A DNA stretch of 64,000 nt from Caldilineaceae bacterium (GCA_020634755.1 JACKBC010000011.1:62001-126000), one strand, 5' to 3'. Numbered from the stretch's first letter, positions 36,223-44,869 are shown. The notes: generated from the letters alone by a model not told the origin. A program made the numbers and translations.

Positions 36223-38181
36223 GTGTTAGAAACCACCACCTCAACGATTTTTATACCGGGCAGCAATTTAAAAGGTAACGTGACTGGGGCCAATTGGCTT
36301 TTTCTTTTGCCCAAGTTGCGTATGCGACACGTAATTTGTGTGGGGATGCCGCTGCACAGCACTCTCCTGTCGCTGGCCAATTTTTGCCGCCACGTTACCG
36401 TCGTCTGCACAGATGAAACGCAGGAAGAGCAGATGGACTTGGCCGTTGATGAGGCCGATTTGCGCAATGTAGAAGTCCTGCTGGCGCGACCCGCGGCGTC
36501 CACCATGCTGCCCGACCAACCGGCCGATCTGCTATTGATCAATGGACGCAACTCGGCAAGCTGGCTCAATCAACACACCGGGTTGCGCGCTGACTTGTTG
36601 CGCTTGTTGACAGCCGATGGTCTGGTGTATCACGAATATGTGGGCAACGCGAATCCCTTTGACAGCGCGTCCTTAACCAATCGTGAAATGTGTCAGTTCT
36701 GGTTGACGCCCCTGTCCGGCGAAATGCATACAGCTGTGCCCCAGGGCGACCGAGCCACTACAGCCTATTTTCGGCAAAAACAGCTTTATAGCCCGTCGGT
36801 TAATAAACAGCTCATCAAGCGTATGGGGGCGGCTTTGGGCAAGGTAACCAAGCGCCAAAGCGCACCCCCCGCGGCCCATCTAGCCCCCATCCATAATAAG
36901 CCAGCGCCCACGGCCAAGCGTGCGGCCAGCGGACCCAAGCGCCACTTGCGCAAGATGGCCCGCCAAATGATCAACGCGTTTTTAGACACGGTGGAAACGG
37001 CGGAAGAGCATCTGAGCCGTCAGCCCGTTACCGGTCCTATGTTGCGGCGGCGTGGCGTGTTGCAGGGATCTAGTGCAACTGAATTGGCCCAACATCCGCC
37101 TCGCTATCTGCGCCAAATTGCCCATGCCGATGGTGTCGATCTGGACGGGCTGCGATGGGGACTCAGCGCCAGCGGTGAATATAGCTCCCGCAAGCTGCTC
37201 TTCTTTCTGTTTAACCGCCCGGCGGAGACAGAGGCGATTGTGCATGAGCCATCTCTGCATAAAGATGCTCAGCATGGTGACTCGCGGCCTACCGAACCTC
37301 GACCTACTGAACCTCAGGCCACTGAACCGCGCTATATTGTCAAGATGGTGCGTGATTCAGTCTTTAATGAACGTTTGGAAAATGAATGTCGCAGCCTGCG
37401 GCTCCTGCATGCCGCCGGTGTGGGGGATGCAGAGACCTTACCGCAGGTCGTCTTTGCCGGCCATCACGATGGGCTGGCTTTAGTCGGTGAAACGGCTGTA
37501 GCAGGTATTCCTTTGCGCAGCGCTGCTCACTATACGGCCGAATGCCCCTATGTGCACGCCGCCATTGATTGGCTAACCGATATGGCGGTCAAAACCGTAA
37601 ATCCCACGGGCCACCCGCAGGAAGTGGGCGGCGTGCTGCGCCAGCTTTTTGAACAGTTTGATGAAATTTATCAGCTCAAATCCGAGCATCGAACTTTTCT
37701 GGCCAACCAACTTGCGCGCATTGAGCAGAGCCAGGCGCCGCTGCCGCTGGTTTTCCAGCATGGTGACCCTGGAACGTGGAATATGATGGCCACCCCGAGT
37801 GGCCGCGTTGCTATTTTGGATTGGGAAGCCGCCGAGACAAATGGCATGCCGCTGTGGGACCTCTTCTATTTCCTGCGTTCATATACCGTGGGAGCGGCCC
37901 GCGCCCACGATTCAGTTGCCGGTTTTCAGCAGCAGATTTTTCACGATACGCCGCTGCGCGCGCTTTTTAGCGCAACCACCACCCATTACTGTCGGCAGAT
38001 AGGACTAGACTTATCTCTGGCTGAATCCTTCTTTTATACGTGCTGGATGCACCGCGCGCTGAAAGAATCCACGCGCTTGCCTGTAAAGCGTCTGGGGCAA
38101 GGACATTACGTCAATCTGTTGGCGACGGCTATTGAAAATCGCCACGCCGTACAGACGCTGTGGACATCAACAGATGGTTAA
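36223..38181 (+). CDS. Methyltransferase-like/APH-kinase-like fusion protein
   Basis: A 652-residue cytosolic protein; I chose GTG 36223 because GGAG lies 8 bases upstream (an ATG at 36157 has no ribosome-binding site). Residues ~1-190 resemble a Rossmann-type methyltransferase-like domain: NWLFLLPKLRMRHVICVG, VTVVCTD and ADLLLINGRNSASW. A Lys/Pro/Ala linker (~200-260) leads to an APH-fold kinase: RYIVKMVRD (lysine), FQHGDPGTWNMM (~512, catalytic) and AILDWEAAETNGMPLWDLFYFL (metal aspartate). Three TEPRP-type five-residue repeats interrupt the small lobe. The two halves match the separate genes at 39574 and 40439. Neither substrate is known. Confidence 0.75.
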   Translation: MLETTTSTIFIPGSNLKGNVTGANWLFLLPKLRMRHVICVGMPLHSTLLSLANFCRHVTVVCTDETQEEQMDLAVDEADLRNVEVLLARPAASTMLPDQPADLLLINGRNSASWLNQHTGLRADLLRLLTADGLVYHEYVGNANPFDSASLTNREMCQFWLTPLSGEMHTAVPQGDRATTAYFRQKQLYSPSVNKQLIKRMGAALGKVTKRQSAPPAAHLAPIHNKPAPTAKRAASGPKRHLRKMARQMINAFLDTVETAEEHLSRQPVTGPMLRRRGVLQGSSATELAQHPPRYLRQIAHADGVDLDGLRWGLSASGEYSSRKLLFFLFNRPAETEAIVHEPSLHKDAQHGDSRPTEPRPTEPQATEPRYIVKMVRDSVFNERLENECRSLRLLHAAGVGDAETLPQVVFAGHHDGLALVGETAVAGIPLRSAAHYTAECPYVHAAIDWLTDMAVKTVNPTGHPQEVGGVLRQLFEQFDEIYQLKSEHRTFLANQLARIEQSQAPLPLVFQHGDPGTWNMMATPSGRVAILDWEAAETNGMPLWDLFYFLRSYTVGAARAHDSVAGFQQQIFHDTPLRALFSATTTHYCRQIGLDLSLAESFFYTCWMHRALKESTRLPVKRLGQGHYVNLLATAIENRHAVQTLWTSTDG

Positions 38182-38313
38182 TGAAAAGTTATTGTATGAT
38201 TGGCAAATTGTAAGCATTTGTCACAACATTTTGTGGTGAAAGTAAGGTAAAATTTCATTAGAGACAGATTCATGGCTTAAAGTGTTCGATAGCTTTTGCC
38301 CATATATAACTTT

Positions 38314-38391
38314 AGAACCTCTCCGTAAATCGGTTGTGAACTATGTACCGCCTCTGACAGAGCGGCTTGGCACAGAGCATTTACGGACAGA
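38314..38391. repeat. Rpt-4 dispersed palindromic element, copy 1
   Basis: AGAACCTCTCCGTAAATCGG ... AGAGCGGCTTGGC ... ATTTACGGACAG; the ends are inverted repeats. A second copy with the same blocks is at 46312. It lies just before the HprK-like gene. Confidence 0.75.
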
Positions 38392-38416
38392 CACTTAAAG
38401 GAATACGACGAAATCC

Positions 38417-39571
38417 ATGACCACCACCGCTTTTACCAGCGCCCCGCGCGCAGCGGAAAAACAGAACCAGTTGCCGGTTGGCTTTGACCTACATGGCATT
38501 GTGGGGATTCGGCTGTTGAATGCCGATGCCAAGGATGCCGCGGCCGTCAATCGTCAGCTAGGTCCCATCCGTGGCCAACTGGATCGCGACCCCGATATTA
38601 CGATTCGCTTTGTGGACATTCTGCCCACGACATCGCGCTTGCGCTACTTGGGCGTTAATGAGGCGGCTTTTACGGATGACGCTTTCTTGATATTGAAAGG
38701 CAAGCATAAAGCATACGTCAAAGTGCAGATTCCCTTTGACCAAGTAGGCGGCCCATGTGAAATTCTCTGCGAACGGGGCGCGCCCGCCGTGCCGCTGCTG
38801 ATTCCCATCATAAACTTGACCGCGCTGGCCAAGGGCATATTGCCGCTGCATGCCGCCGCCTTTCGCTATAACGAGACCGGTGTATTGGTCACCGGCTGGT
38901 CTAAAGGGGGAAAGACCGAAACGCTTTTGGCCTTTGCTTCGCGTGGCGCACAATATGTGGGGGACGAATGGATTTACATTACGCCCGATGGTAAGCGCAT
39001 GCACGGCATCCCCGAACCGGTGCGTCTGTGGGACTGGCATCTTAAATCGCTGCCTGAATATTGGCCGCAGCTTTCAACAAGTGAGCGCGTGCGTTTACGC
39101 ACGTTGCGGCTTATGTTGAGCGGTGTGGACAAGATGGCCAATGCTAAGAGCGGCGCACCGGCGCGCTTTATGCAGCGCGTGCAGCCGTTGCTTAAATCGC
39201 AACAGCACGTTAATTTGCCGCCACAAACACTGTTTAACCAGATGCCGGAGCAGCTTTCCTGCACATTGGATAAAGTTCTATTTGTGGCCAGCCACGAGGC
39301 GCCGGACATCACCGTACAGCCAGTAGATCCACAGGTGATTGCGCAGCGCATGGTCTTTTCGCTGGAAGAAGAGCGCATGGACTTTCTGTCTTATTATCAT
39401 AAATTTCGCTTTGCCTTTCCCGACCGGCCCAACCGCCTGCTGGAGCAGACCGAGAATATCCAGCGCACGCTCCTGAGCCGCATGTTGGCGGACAAAGAAG
39501 CGTATGAGGTGTATCATCCGTATCCATTTGAAATTCCGGCGCTCTATGATGCCGTTAGCGCGGTGATATAA
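38417..39571 (+). CDS. HPr-kinase-like (HprK-related) protein
   Basis: A 384-residue cytosolic protein. The P-loop is GWSKGGKT (Gly160-Thr167), followed by LLAFASRGAQYVGDEWIYI, the arrangement of the HprK C-terminal domain (P-loop then an acidic D-E motif, Asp183-Glu184). LPLHAAAFRYNETGVLVTG before the P-loop is also typical. True HprK phosphorylates Ser46 of HPr; no HPr or PTS gene is seen, and HprK-like proteins in polysaccharide loci (HprK-rel families) have no known substrate. AAAGGAA precedes the ATG. The next gene starts two bases after the stop, so they are co-translated. Confidence 0.82.
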   Translation: MTTTAFTSAPRAAEKQNQLPVGFDLHGIVGIRLLNADAKDAAAVNRQLGPIRGQLDRDPDITIRFVDILPTTSRLRYLGVNEAAFTDDAFLILKGKHKAYVKVQIPFDQVGGPCEILCERGAPAVPLLIPIINLTALAKGILPLHAAAFRYNETGVLVTGWSKGGKTETLLAFASRGAQYVGDEWIYITPDGKRMHGIPEPVRLWDWHLKSLPEYWPQLSTSERVRLRTLRLMLSGVDKMANAKSGAPARFMQRVQPLLKSQQHVNLPPQTLFNQMPEQLSCTLDKVLFVASHEAPDITVQPVDPQVIAQRMVFSLEEERMDFLSYYHKFRFAFPDRPNRLLEQTENIQRTLLSRMLADKEAYEVYHPYPFEIPALYDAVSAVI

Positions 39572-39573
39572 AA

Positions 39574-40302
39574 ATGGTGGGAGAAGTACATACGTTGGCC
39601 CATAAGAGCCCCGCGGCCACTTGGCAAAGTGATGTGGAAAGTGGCGCAACCCGGCTAAAGGTGGCAGATGCCGCTACCAATGCGGCGGCGGAGCTTTCAC
39701 TGCTACACCTGTCGCGTCGGGTCGATTGGCGTTTTCTGCTGCCCGATTCCACCTTGGGGCATGTGGGCTATGTGGGCAAGGTAGAGCCCCAGCTTGTGCA
39801 GGCGCTGACCCAATTTGCCGAGCGCGTTGCGCCTGTGGTTGCAGCTGAGAGCGCTACTGCCCAGTATGCCGCCCAATATGATGTCGTTGTGGCTGGATTG
39901 CCCACACATGCCGAATTGGTGCAGGCAGTCCGCAACGTGCGCTCAGGTGGCTTTCTGTATGTGGAAACCAGTGGCCTGTTCTGGCCCAAGAACTTTACCA
40001 GTTTGCGCAATTGGCAGAATACAGCTAAGCGTTGGCGTCTTTGGTCGCCGCAGGCTCACGTTCGTACTTTGACCGCGTTGGGCATGCATGGTGTAACCGC
40101 CTATTGGTGCTGGCCTACCTTTGCCGCCTGCACGCGCATGACCCCGCTTGATGATCCTGCCGCCCATCGCTTCCTCTTTGCACCAATGGCCACGCCCAAG
40201 CGGCTCAAGCGCCGAGCAATCCACACTGCTCAAAAAGCTGTGGTCACCCGTCGTTGGCTCAATGCGTTGCTGCCCAGCGTTGCCATTGTGGCGACAAAAT
40301 AG
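39574..40302 (+). CDS. Methyltransferase-like protein, stand-alone paralogue of the fusion's N-terminal domain
   Basis: A 242-residue protein. VDWRFLLPDSTLGHVGYVG aligns with NWLFLLPKLRMRHVICVG of the fusion at 36223, followed in both by a helix and a hydrophobic strand, then YDVVVAGLPTHAELVQAVRNVRSGGFLYVET, the strand/helix region of class I methyltransferases. No clear SAM loop GxGxG is present, so activity is uncertain. The gene begins two bases after the HprK-like stop. The kinase half of the fusion is represented by the following gene at 40439, so this is a split version of the same pair. Confidence 0.68.
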   Translation: MVGEVHTLAHKSPAATWQSDVESGATRLKVADAATNAAAELSLLHLSRRVDWRFLLPDSTLGHVGYVGKVEPQLVQALTQFAERVAPVVAAESATAQYAAQYDVVVAGLPTHAELVQAVRNVRSGGFLYVETSGLFWPKNFTSLRNWQNTAKRWRLWSPQAHVRTLTALGMHGVTAYWCWPTFAACTRMTPLDDPAAHRFLFAPMATPKRLKRRAIHTAQKAVVTRRWLNALLPSVAIVATK

Positions 40303-40438
40303 TCAGCCGGAATTGGCCACACGGCCCCGAGATTAGAAGCCAAATTAGGATCAACCGATTGCGACGAGAAGAGATATGGCGCCGTAACAAGACTGTTGCG
40401 GTGTGTAAATATTTTCATCACAACCGCAGTATAAAACA

Positions 40439-41488
40439 ATGGATACGGTTTTAACCTTTTTACAACAGAATCGGACTCGGCTCAATCTCGCGCGTTTTGG
40501 GGCGGATGCGCCATTAACCAGTGTGATACTCACGCCGCGTTTTCAGGCATCCAGCCACGTCGTCTTTTTGTTGATCAGCCAGCACAAGGCTACGCCGGTG
40601 CTGGTGGCCAAGACGCCGCGTTTGGTCAGCGCCACTGCCGCCATTAGCCGTGAAGCAGCCAATTTGCAGCGTGTGCAAGCATTGCGGCCCCAGGGCTTTG
40701 CCTCGATTCCGCAAGTGGTGGCCTATGAAGAGCATTGCGGCCGTCCGCTGCTGGTGGAGACCGCGTTGGTGGGTAAACCCATGGATCCGGCGCTCGTTCG
40801 TCAGCAGCGCAGCCAGTGCTGCACCGCCGTGGTAGATTGGCTGTTGGAGCTGCAAACACCGGCCTGCGACCAGGTGGCCCATGCGGCGCCCATCGCTGAT
40901 TGGTACGCCGGGCTGATTGCACAACCGCTCCGCTATTTGGCAGAACATTTTCCGCTGTCGGCAAGCGAGGAGCAACTGCTGCAAACCACCGCCGCCTTGG
41001 CAGAGCCGCTGCAAACAATGTCGTTGCCGCTGCCCTTTGAGCACGGGGATGTGAGTCATCCCAACCTCTTCTTGTTGCCAAATGGTTCGGCGGGCGTGGT
41101 GGATTGGGAATTGGCGTTACCGGTGGGATTGCCGGCCTGTGATCTCTTCTTCTTTCTCACGTATGCGGCATTTGCACATGCCGGTGCAGGCGAGCAAGGC
41201 GGTCATTTAGAGGCGTTTACAGAGGCATTTTGGGGTTCAACTCCGTGGACGAAAGCGTTCGTGCCGCGTTATGCCGCCGCTATGGGGCTGCCGCGAGAGT
41301 CCTTGACGCCACTCTTTGTTTTGACCTGGCTGCGTTATTTGGTGGGATTACTCTCGCGGCTGGCTGACGCCAATGGTCTTGCCGGGCGGTTTGATGATGA
41401 AACGGCCAACTGGCTGCGTCAAAACCGTTACTTTGCGCTATGGCAACACGCGGTCGAGCACGCCAACGAACTGACTTGGGCCGCATAG
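40439..41488 (+). CDS. APH-fold kinase, stand-alone paralogue of the fusion's kinase domain
   Basis: A 349-residue cytosolic protein. The small lobe has TPVLVAKTPRLVS with the ATP-binding lysine and ISREAANLQRVQAL with the helix-C glutamate. The catalytic loop is FEHGDVSHPNLFLLPN with Asp204, and the metal-binding motif is GVVDWELA with Asp222. The C-terminal half matches the fusion at 36223 (CDLFFFL versus WDLFYFL). The substrate may be a sugar, lipid or protein. The leader (40303-40438) holds a possible decayed Rpt-1. The start ATG has no clear ribosome-binding site. Confidence 0.8.
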   Translation: MDTVLTFLQQNRTRLNLARFGADAPLTSVILTPRFQASSHVVFLLISQHKATPVLVAKTPRLVSATAAISREAANLQRVQALRPQGFASIPQVVAYEEHCGRPLLVETALVGKPMDPALVRQQRSQCCTAVVDWLLELQTPACDQVAHAAPIADWYAGLIAQPLRYLAEHFPLSASEEQLLQTTAALAEPLQTMSLPLPFEHGDVSHPNLFLLPNGSAGVVDWELALPVGLPACDLFFFLTYAAFAHAGAGEQGGHLEAFTEAFWGSTPWTKAFVPRYAAAMGLPRESLTPLFVLTWLRYLVGLLSRLADANGLAGRFDDETANWLRQNRYFALWQHAVEHANELTWAA

Positions 41489-41493
41489 GTACA

Positions 41494-41582
41494 TTATCAG
41501 TACACCGCAACGGTGTTGGCGCAATAAGCATTGGTCTGGTGTATTGAACTCGACGCTATCTCTTGCCATTGCGAACTACTGA
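41494..41582 (-). repeat. Rpt-1 dispersed repeat, copy E (opposite orientation)
   Basis: The complement of the family core (ACACCGCAACGGTGTTGGCG, 41502-41521) and block GACGCTATCTCTTGCCATTG follow in reversed order, so this copy lies on the minus strand. It begins about six bases after the stop of the APH-fold gene. Confidence 0.82.
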
Positions 41583-41612
41583 TTATTAATACACCGCTTA
41601 TTAATACACCGC
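41583..41612 (+). repeat. 15-base tandem duplication next to Rpt-1 copy E
   Basis: TTATTAATACACCGC occurs twice in tandem (41583-41597 and 41598-41612). It may be a small target-site or slippage duplication at the edge of the Rpt-1 copy. Confidence 0.7.
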
Positions 41613-41663
41613 AATCGAATAGACTTTTGTGCTGAGCTTGCATCAGCCTTGGATGGAAAAGAA

Positions 41664-42458
41664 ATGAGAAATAGCATGTTTACCGTTGCCCTGATTGGCC
41701 CTGACGGCGCTGGCAAAACCACCGTGGGCCAATTGTTACACGATCGTCTGCCGGCGCCAGTACGTTATTTATACATGGGCGTGAGCACTGATTCCAGCAA
41801 TGTCATGTTGCCCACAACGCGGCTGGTCCACAAACTCAAGCGCATGGCCGGCGGCAAGCCGGATGTGGCCGGTCCGCCCGATCCGAATCGCGTCAAGGTA
41901 AAGCCCAAAGGGTTGGTCAAGCGTTCGATTAGTGAAGTGCGGGCTGTCTTCCGGTTGGCCAATCGGGTAACCGAGGAATGGTATCGGCAGTGGCTCACTT
42001 GGCGCTACCAGCGTCAGGGCAATATTGTATTGTTTGATCGTCACTTTTTTACCGACTATTTTGCCTATGATATTGTCGATAATGGGCAGCCGCGCACCTT
42101 TACACAGCGCATTCACGGCTTTATGCTCAATCACATTTATCCCAAGCCCGACATGATCATCTATCTGGACGCGCCGGGCGCGGTGCTCTATGCGCGCAAG
42201 GGTGAAGGCAGTATCGAAGCATTGGAGCGACGGCGGCTAGACTATTTTCAAATAGGCGAGTATGTAAATTATTTTGCCGCCGTGGACGCCACGCAGCCGC
42301 TGGAAAAGGTGGTCGATGAGGTGACCAAGCTGATCTGGGACTTTTATCAGGAGCGCAAAACAAATGGCAAAAAGAGTGCCGGCGTAAAATCTAAGCCGCC
42401 AAAAACCGCGGGCGCGCCCATCTTGGCGGGTCAGGAGCAGGGAGAGCGCGCGCAATGA
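41664..42458 (+). CDS. Thymidylate-kinase-like P-loop kinase of the EPS locus
   Basis: A 264-residue protein starting at ATG 41664 after GGAAAAG; an in-frame TTG at 41649 is less likely. The P-loop is GPDGAGKTT (12-20), with FDRHFFTDYFAYD as the DR motif and PDMIIYLDAPGAVLYARKGEGS as the lid region, almost the same as in the fusion at 26966. The basic Lys/Pro-rich C-terminus (KKSAGVKSKPPK) is unusual for Tmk, as is the length. The gene ends in a four-base overlap with the ATP-grasp gene. It probably phosphorylates an EPS-related substrate rather than TMP; this is inference. Confidence 0.8.
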   Translation: MRNSMFTVALIGPDGAGKTTVGQLLHDRLPAPVRYLYMGVSTDSSNVMLPTTRLVHKLKRMAGGKPDVAGPPDPNRVKVKPKGLVKRSISEVRAVFRLANRVTEEWYRQWLTWRYQRQGNIVLFDRHFFTDYFAYDIVDNGQPRTFTQRIHGFMLNHIYPKPDMIIYLDAPGAVLYARKGEGSIEALERRRLDYFQIGEYVNYFAAVDATQPLEKVVDEVTKLIWDFYQERKTNGKKSAGVKSKPPKTAGAPILAGQEQGERAQ

Positions 42459-43684
42459 GTACGCAAAGCAACCGACCCACCATTCTGGTCACCGACACAA
42501 ACCGGGGCAGCGCGATTTCGATTATCCGCTCGTTGGGCCGACGCGGCTGGCGCGTGATCGCCGCCGATTCCACGCCGGACAGCTTGGGGTTTCGCTCCCG
42601 CTATGTGGGCGAAACGCTGCTCTATCCAGATGCCGAAAGTGAGCCGCGTGGTTTGGTCAACTGTCTGTTGGATGCAGTGCAAAGGTTCGGCGTGGATCTG
42701 GTGCTCCCCGTAACCGATGCGGTGATTTTGCCCCTTTCGGCTGAGCGCGCGCGTTTTGAGGGCATATGCAAGCTGGCGCTGCCCACGCCGGAAGCACTGG
42801 ACGTGGTGACCAATAAGCTGAAGACGCTGGAACTGGCCCAAGAGCTCGATGTGCCGGCGCCCAAGACCAAGTTGGTTCATACCGTCAAGGAAGCGCTGGC
42901 ATATGGTGCGGAATTGGGGTGGCCCATTGTGCTCAAGCCGCAGAACTCACGGCTCTATCGCGACCAGGCGGCCATTGAATCGTTTACGGTCTGTTATGCC
43001 GAAAATGAAGAGCAGCTCGCTCGCCAAATGGCCCGTTTTGAGGGTCGTTGCCCCGTGCTGTTGCAGGAGTATTACACGGGAAGCGGCCAAGGGGTTGAAT
43101 TATTAATGCATGAGGGGCGACCACTGGCGGCATTTCAGCACAAGCGGCTGCGCGAGGTGCCCATTAACGGCGGCGCTAGCGCATTTCGGGAAAGTGTGGC
43201 GTTGGACCCCGCGCTTTATGCCCACTCGGTGCGGCTGTTAGAAGCGCTCAAGTGGACCGGGTTGGCCATGGTGGAATTTAAGGTGGGTGCACAGGGCCCG
43301 AAGCTCATGGAGATCAACGGCCGTGTCTGGGGTTCGCTGCCGCTGGCCGTGCGTAGCGGCATGGACTTTCCGGCGGGACTGGTGGATCTATATCTGCAAG
43401 GACCGCCCCCGGCCACAACACCGGTCAACACAGATTATAAAGTGGGCGTGCGCGCTCGCAACCTGGAACTGGACATTGTGTGGATTGCTTCCGTCTTACA
43501 GGGCAAGCAGCGTTATCCGTTCTTGAAGATGCCCAAGCGATATGAAGCCGTGACGGCATTCTTTGAGTTGTTCCATCCAGCCTATAAATTCGATATCCTT
43601 TCGCGTAGCGATTTGATGCCTGGTCTGGCGGAAATTCCCAAGATCACGCGCAAGCTGGTGGCCAAGTTCAAGGATGCAGCATGA
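42455..43684 (+). CDS. ATP-grasp ligase-like protein
   Basis: A 409-residue cytosolic enzyme of the carboxylate-amine ligase type. The N-terminal preATP-grasp Rossmann part is ILVTDTNRGSAISIIRSLGRRGW; the ATP-grasp core has WPIVLKPQNSRLYRDQA (lysine), CPVLLQEYYTGSGQGVELLM and MVEFKVGAQGPKLMEINGRVWG (metal-binding Glu/Asn). Such enzymes join a carboxylate to an amine and may decorate sugars with amino acids; the substrate is not readable. It overlaps both the kinase before it (ATGA) and the deacetylase after it, forming a tightly coupled three-gene unit. Confidence 0.85.
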   Translation: MSTQSNRPTILVTDTNRGSAISIIRSLGRRGWRVIAADSTPDSLGFRSRYVGETLLYPDAESEPRGLVNCLLDAVQRFGVDLVLPVTDAVILPLSAERARFEGICKLALPTPEALDVVTNKLKTLELAQELDVPAPKTKLVHTVKEALAYGAELGWPIVLKPQNSRLYRDQAAIESFTVCYAENEEQLARQMARFEGRCPVLLQEYYTGSGQGVELLMHEGRPLAAFQHKRLREVPINGGASAFRESVALDPALYAHSVRLLEALKWTGLAMVEFKVGAQGPKLMEINGRVWGSLPLAVRSGMDFPAGLVDLYLQGPPPATTPVNTDYKVGVRARNLELDIVWIASVLQGKQRYPFLKMPKRYEAVTAFFELFHPAYKFDILSRSDLMPGLAEIPKITRKLVAKFKDAA

Positions 43685-44637
43685 TGAAGAAGGAAGTGAC
43701 CAGCCTGCTAGCTCGCAATCCGCTGGTATCTGGCTTGATGACGCAGCTAACGCGTCTGGACCGGACCGGGGCAAATCAACTGCGCATATTCACCTATCAT
43801 CGCTTGGGAGAGCCGGCGGTATTCGAGGCACAGATGCGCTATCTGGCCCAGAATTATTATGTGGCTTCTATGCATGAACTCCTGCAGGTGCATGCGGGTG
43901 GACACACATTGCCGCCCCGGGCCGTTATGGTGACGTTTGATGATGCTTATCAAGATTTTGCGGAGGTGGCGTGGCCGATTATGCAGCGCTATAGCATGCC
44001 GGCCGCTGTCTTTGTCGCTACGGGCTTTCCAGATCAGCCAGGGCGCGTCTTCTGGTGGGATCGGCTAGAAGCGGCGGCGACACAGACTGAACGTCGCGAC
44101 GAATTATCGACGCCGGTGGGGGATTTGCCATTGGCCGTACCCTCACAGCGTTTGAATGCGTATAAAAAGCTGCGAGATTATGTCAAAATGTTGCCACACG
44201 AAGTGGCGATGGCTTATGTCAACCAGTTTTGTGAGGAGCTAGGCAACCCGTCGGTGGTCAACGATGTGTTGGGGTGGGATGAGTTGCGACGATTGGCCCG
44301 TGAGGGTGTGACATTTGGTGCACATACGCAAACCCATCCGCTGATGAATCGCATTCCAGTGGGCGAAGCCGTTGCCGAAGCGGTCTCTTCGCAGCAAGAC
44401 TTGGCGCGAGAGATTGGTTCGGTGCTCCCCATCTTTGCCTATCCCAATGGCTCTTTTAGCCAGGAAGTGGTAGACGGGCTGCGGGCAGAAGGCTTTGAAA
44501 TGGCCTTTACCACTGGACCAGGCGCAAATCAGCTGCCGCATACAGATTGGCTGCGGTTGCGCCGCAATAACATTAGTCCCAAGTCTAACCTGACCATGTT
44601 GCAGGCTCGATTGTTGCAATCTGCCACAATTTTGTAA
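43681..44637 (+). CDS. Polysaccharide deacetylase (NodB/CE4 family)
   Basis: A 318-residue enzyme that removes N- or O-acetyl groups from a polysaccharide. Motif 1 is MVTFDDAYQDFAEVAWPIM (the catalytic and metal aspartates), motif 2 is FGAHTQTHPLMNRI with the metal histidines, and later IFAYPNGSFSQEVVDGLRAEGFEMAFTT supplies the arginine-poor but otherwise typical motif 3/4 region. No clear signal peptide is seen, so action may be on cytosolic lipid-linked units. The start overlaps the ATP-grasp stop by four bases. Confidence 0.92.
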   Translation: MMKKEVTSLLARNPLVSGLMTQLTRLDRTGANQLRIFTYHRLGEPAVFEAQMRYLAQNYYVASMHELLQVHAGGHTLPPRAVMVTFDDAYQDFAEVAWPIMQRYSMPAAVFVATGFPDQPGRVFWWDRLEAAATQTERRDELSTPVGDLPLAVPSQRLNAYKKLRDYVKMLPHEVAMAYVNQFCEELGNPSVVNDVLGWDELRRLAREGVTFGAHTQTHPLMNRIPVGEAVAEAVSSQQDLAREIGSVLPIFAYPNGSFSQEVVDGLRAEGFEMAFTTGPGANQLPHTDWLRLRRNNISPKSNLTMLQARLLQSATIL

Positions 44638-44642
44638 ATCAA

Positions 44643-44696
44643 CTGACGCAGCGCTTATTCTGGATATTTTCCAAATTTTATAAGATTTGCGTAGGT
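44643..44696. repeat. Short Rpt-2-like element
   Basis: CTGACGCAGCGCTTATTC and TTTGCGTAGGTTC bound a 54-base element. Further downstream ATTCGCCA (44753-44760) and TGGCGAAT (44781-44788) form another inverted repeat. The 232-base gap 44638-44869 shows no gene. Confidence 0.55.
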
Positions 44697-44869
44697 TCTT
44701 GTAAAACGTCTGCCTCCCCTCTTAAATCCTTTCCCATGTGGTAGAGAGGGCTTTGGATTCGCCAGTGCTGAACGCACGTTGGCGAATGAAAGACTTCCTT
44801 TCTATGTCAAATCCTGCGGAGCAGGCGGCATGGTCAGAGGAAAAGGGCGAGGCCTGAAAAGAGTTTGAA

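Noticed and set aside
40330..40415. Sixth Rpt-1 copy before the APH-fold gene
   Set aside because: Only short pieces match (GAGAAGAGATA, CTGTTGCGGTGTG); too decayed to call without alignment.
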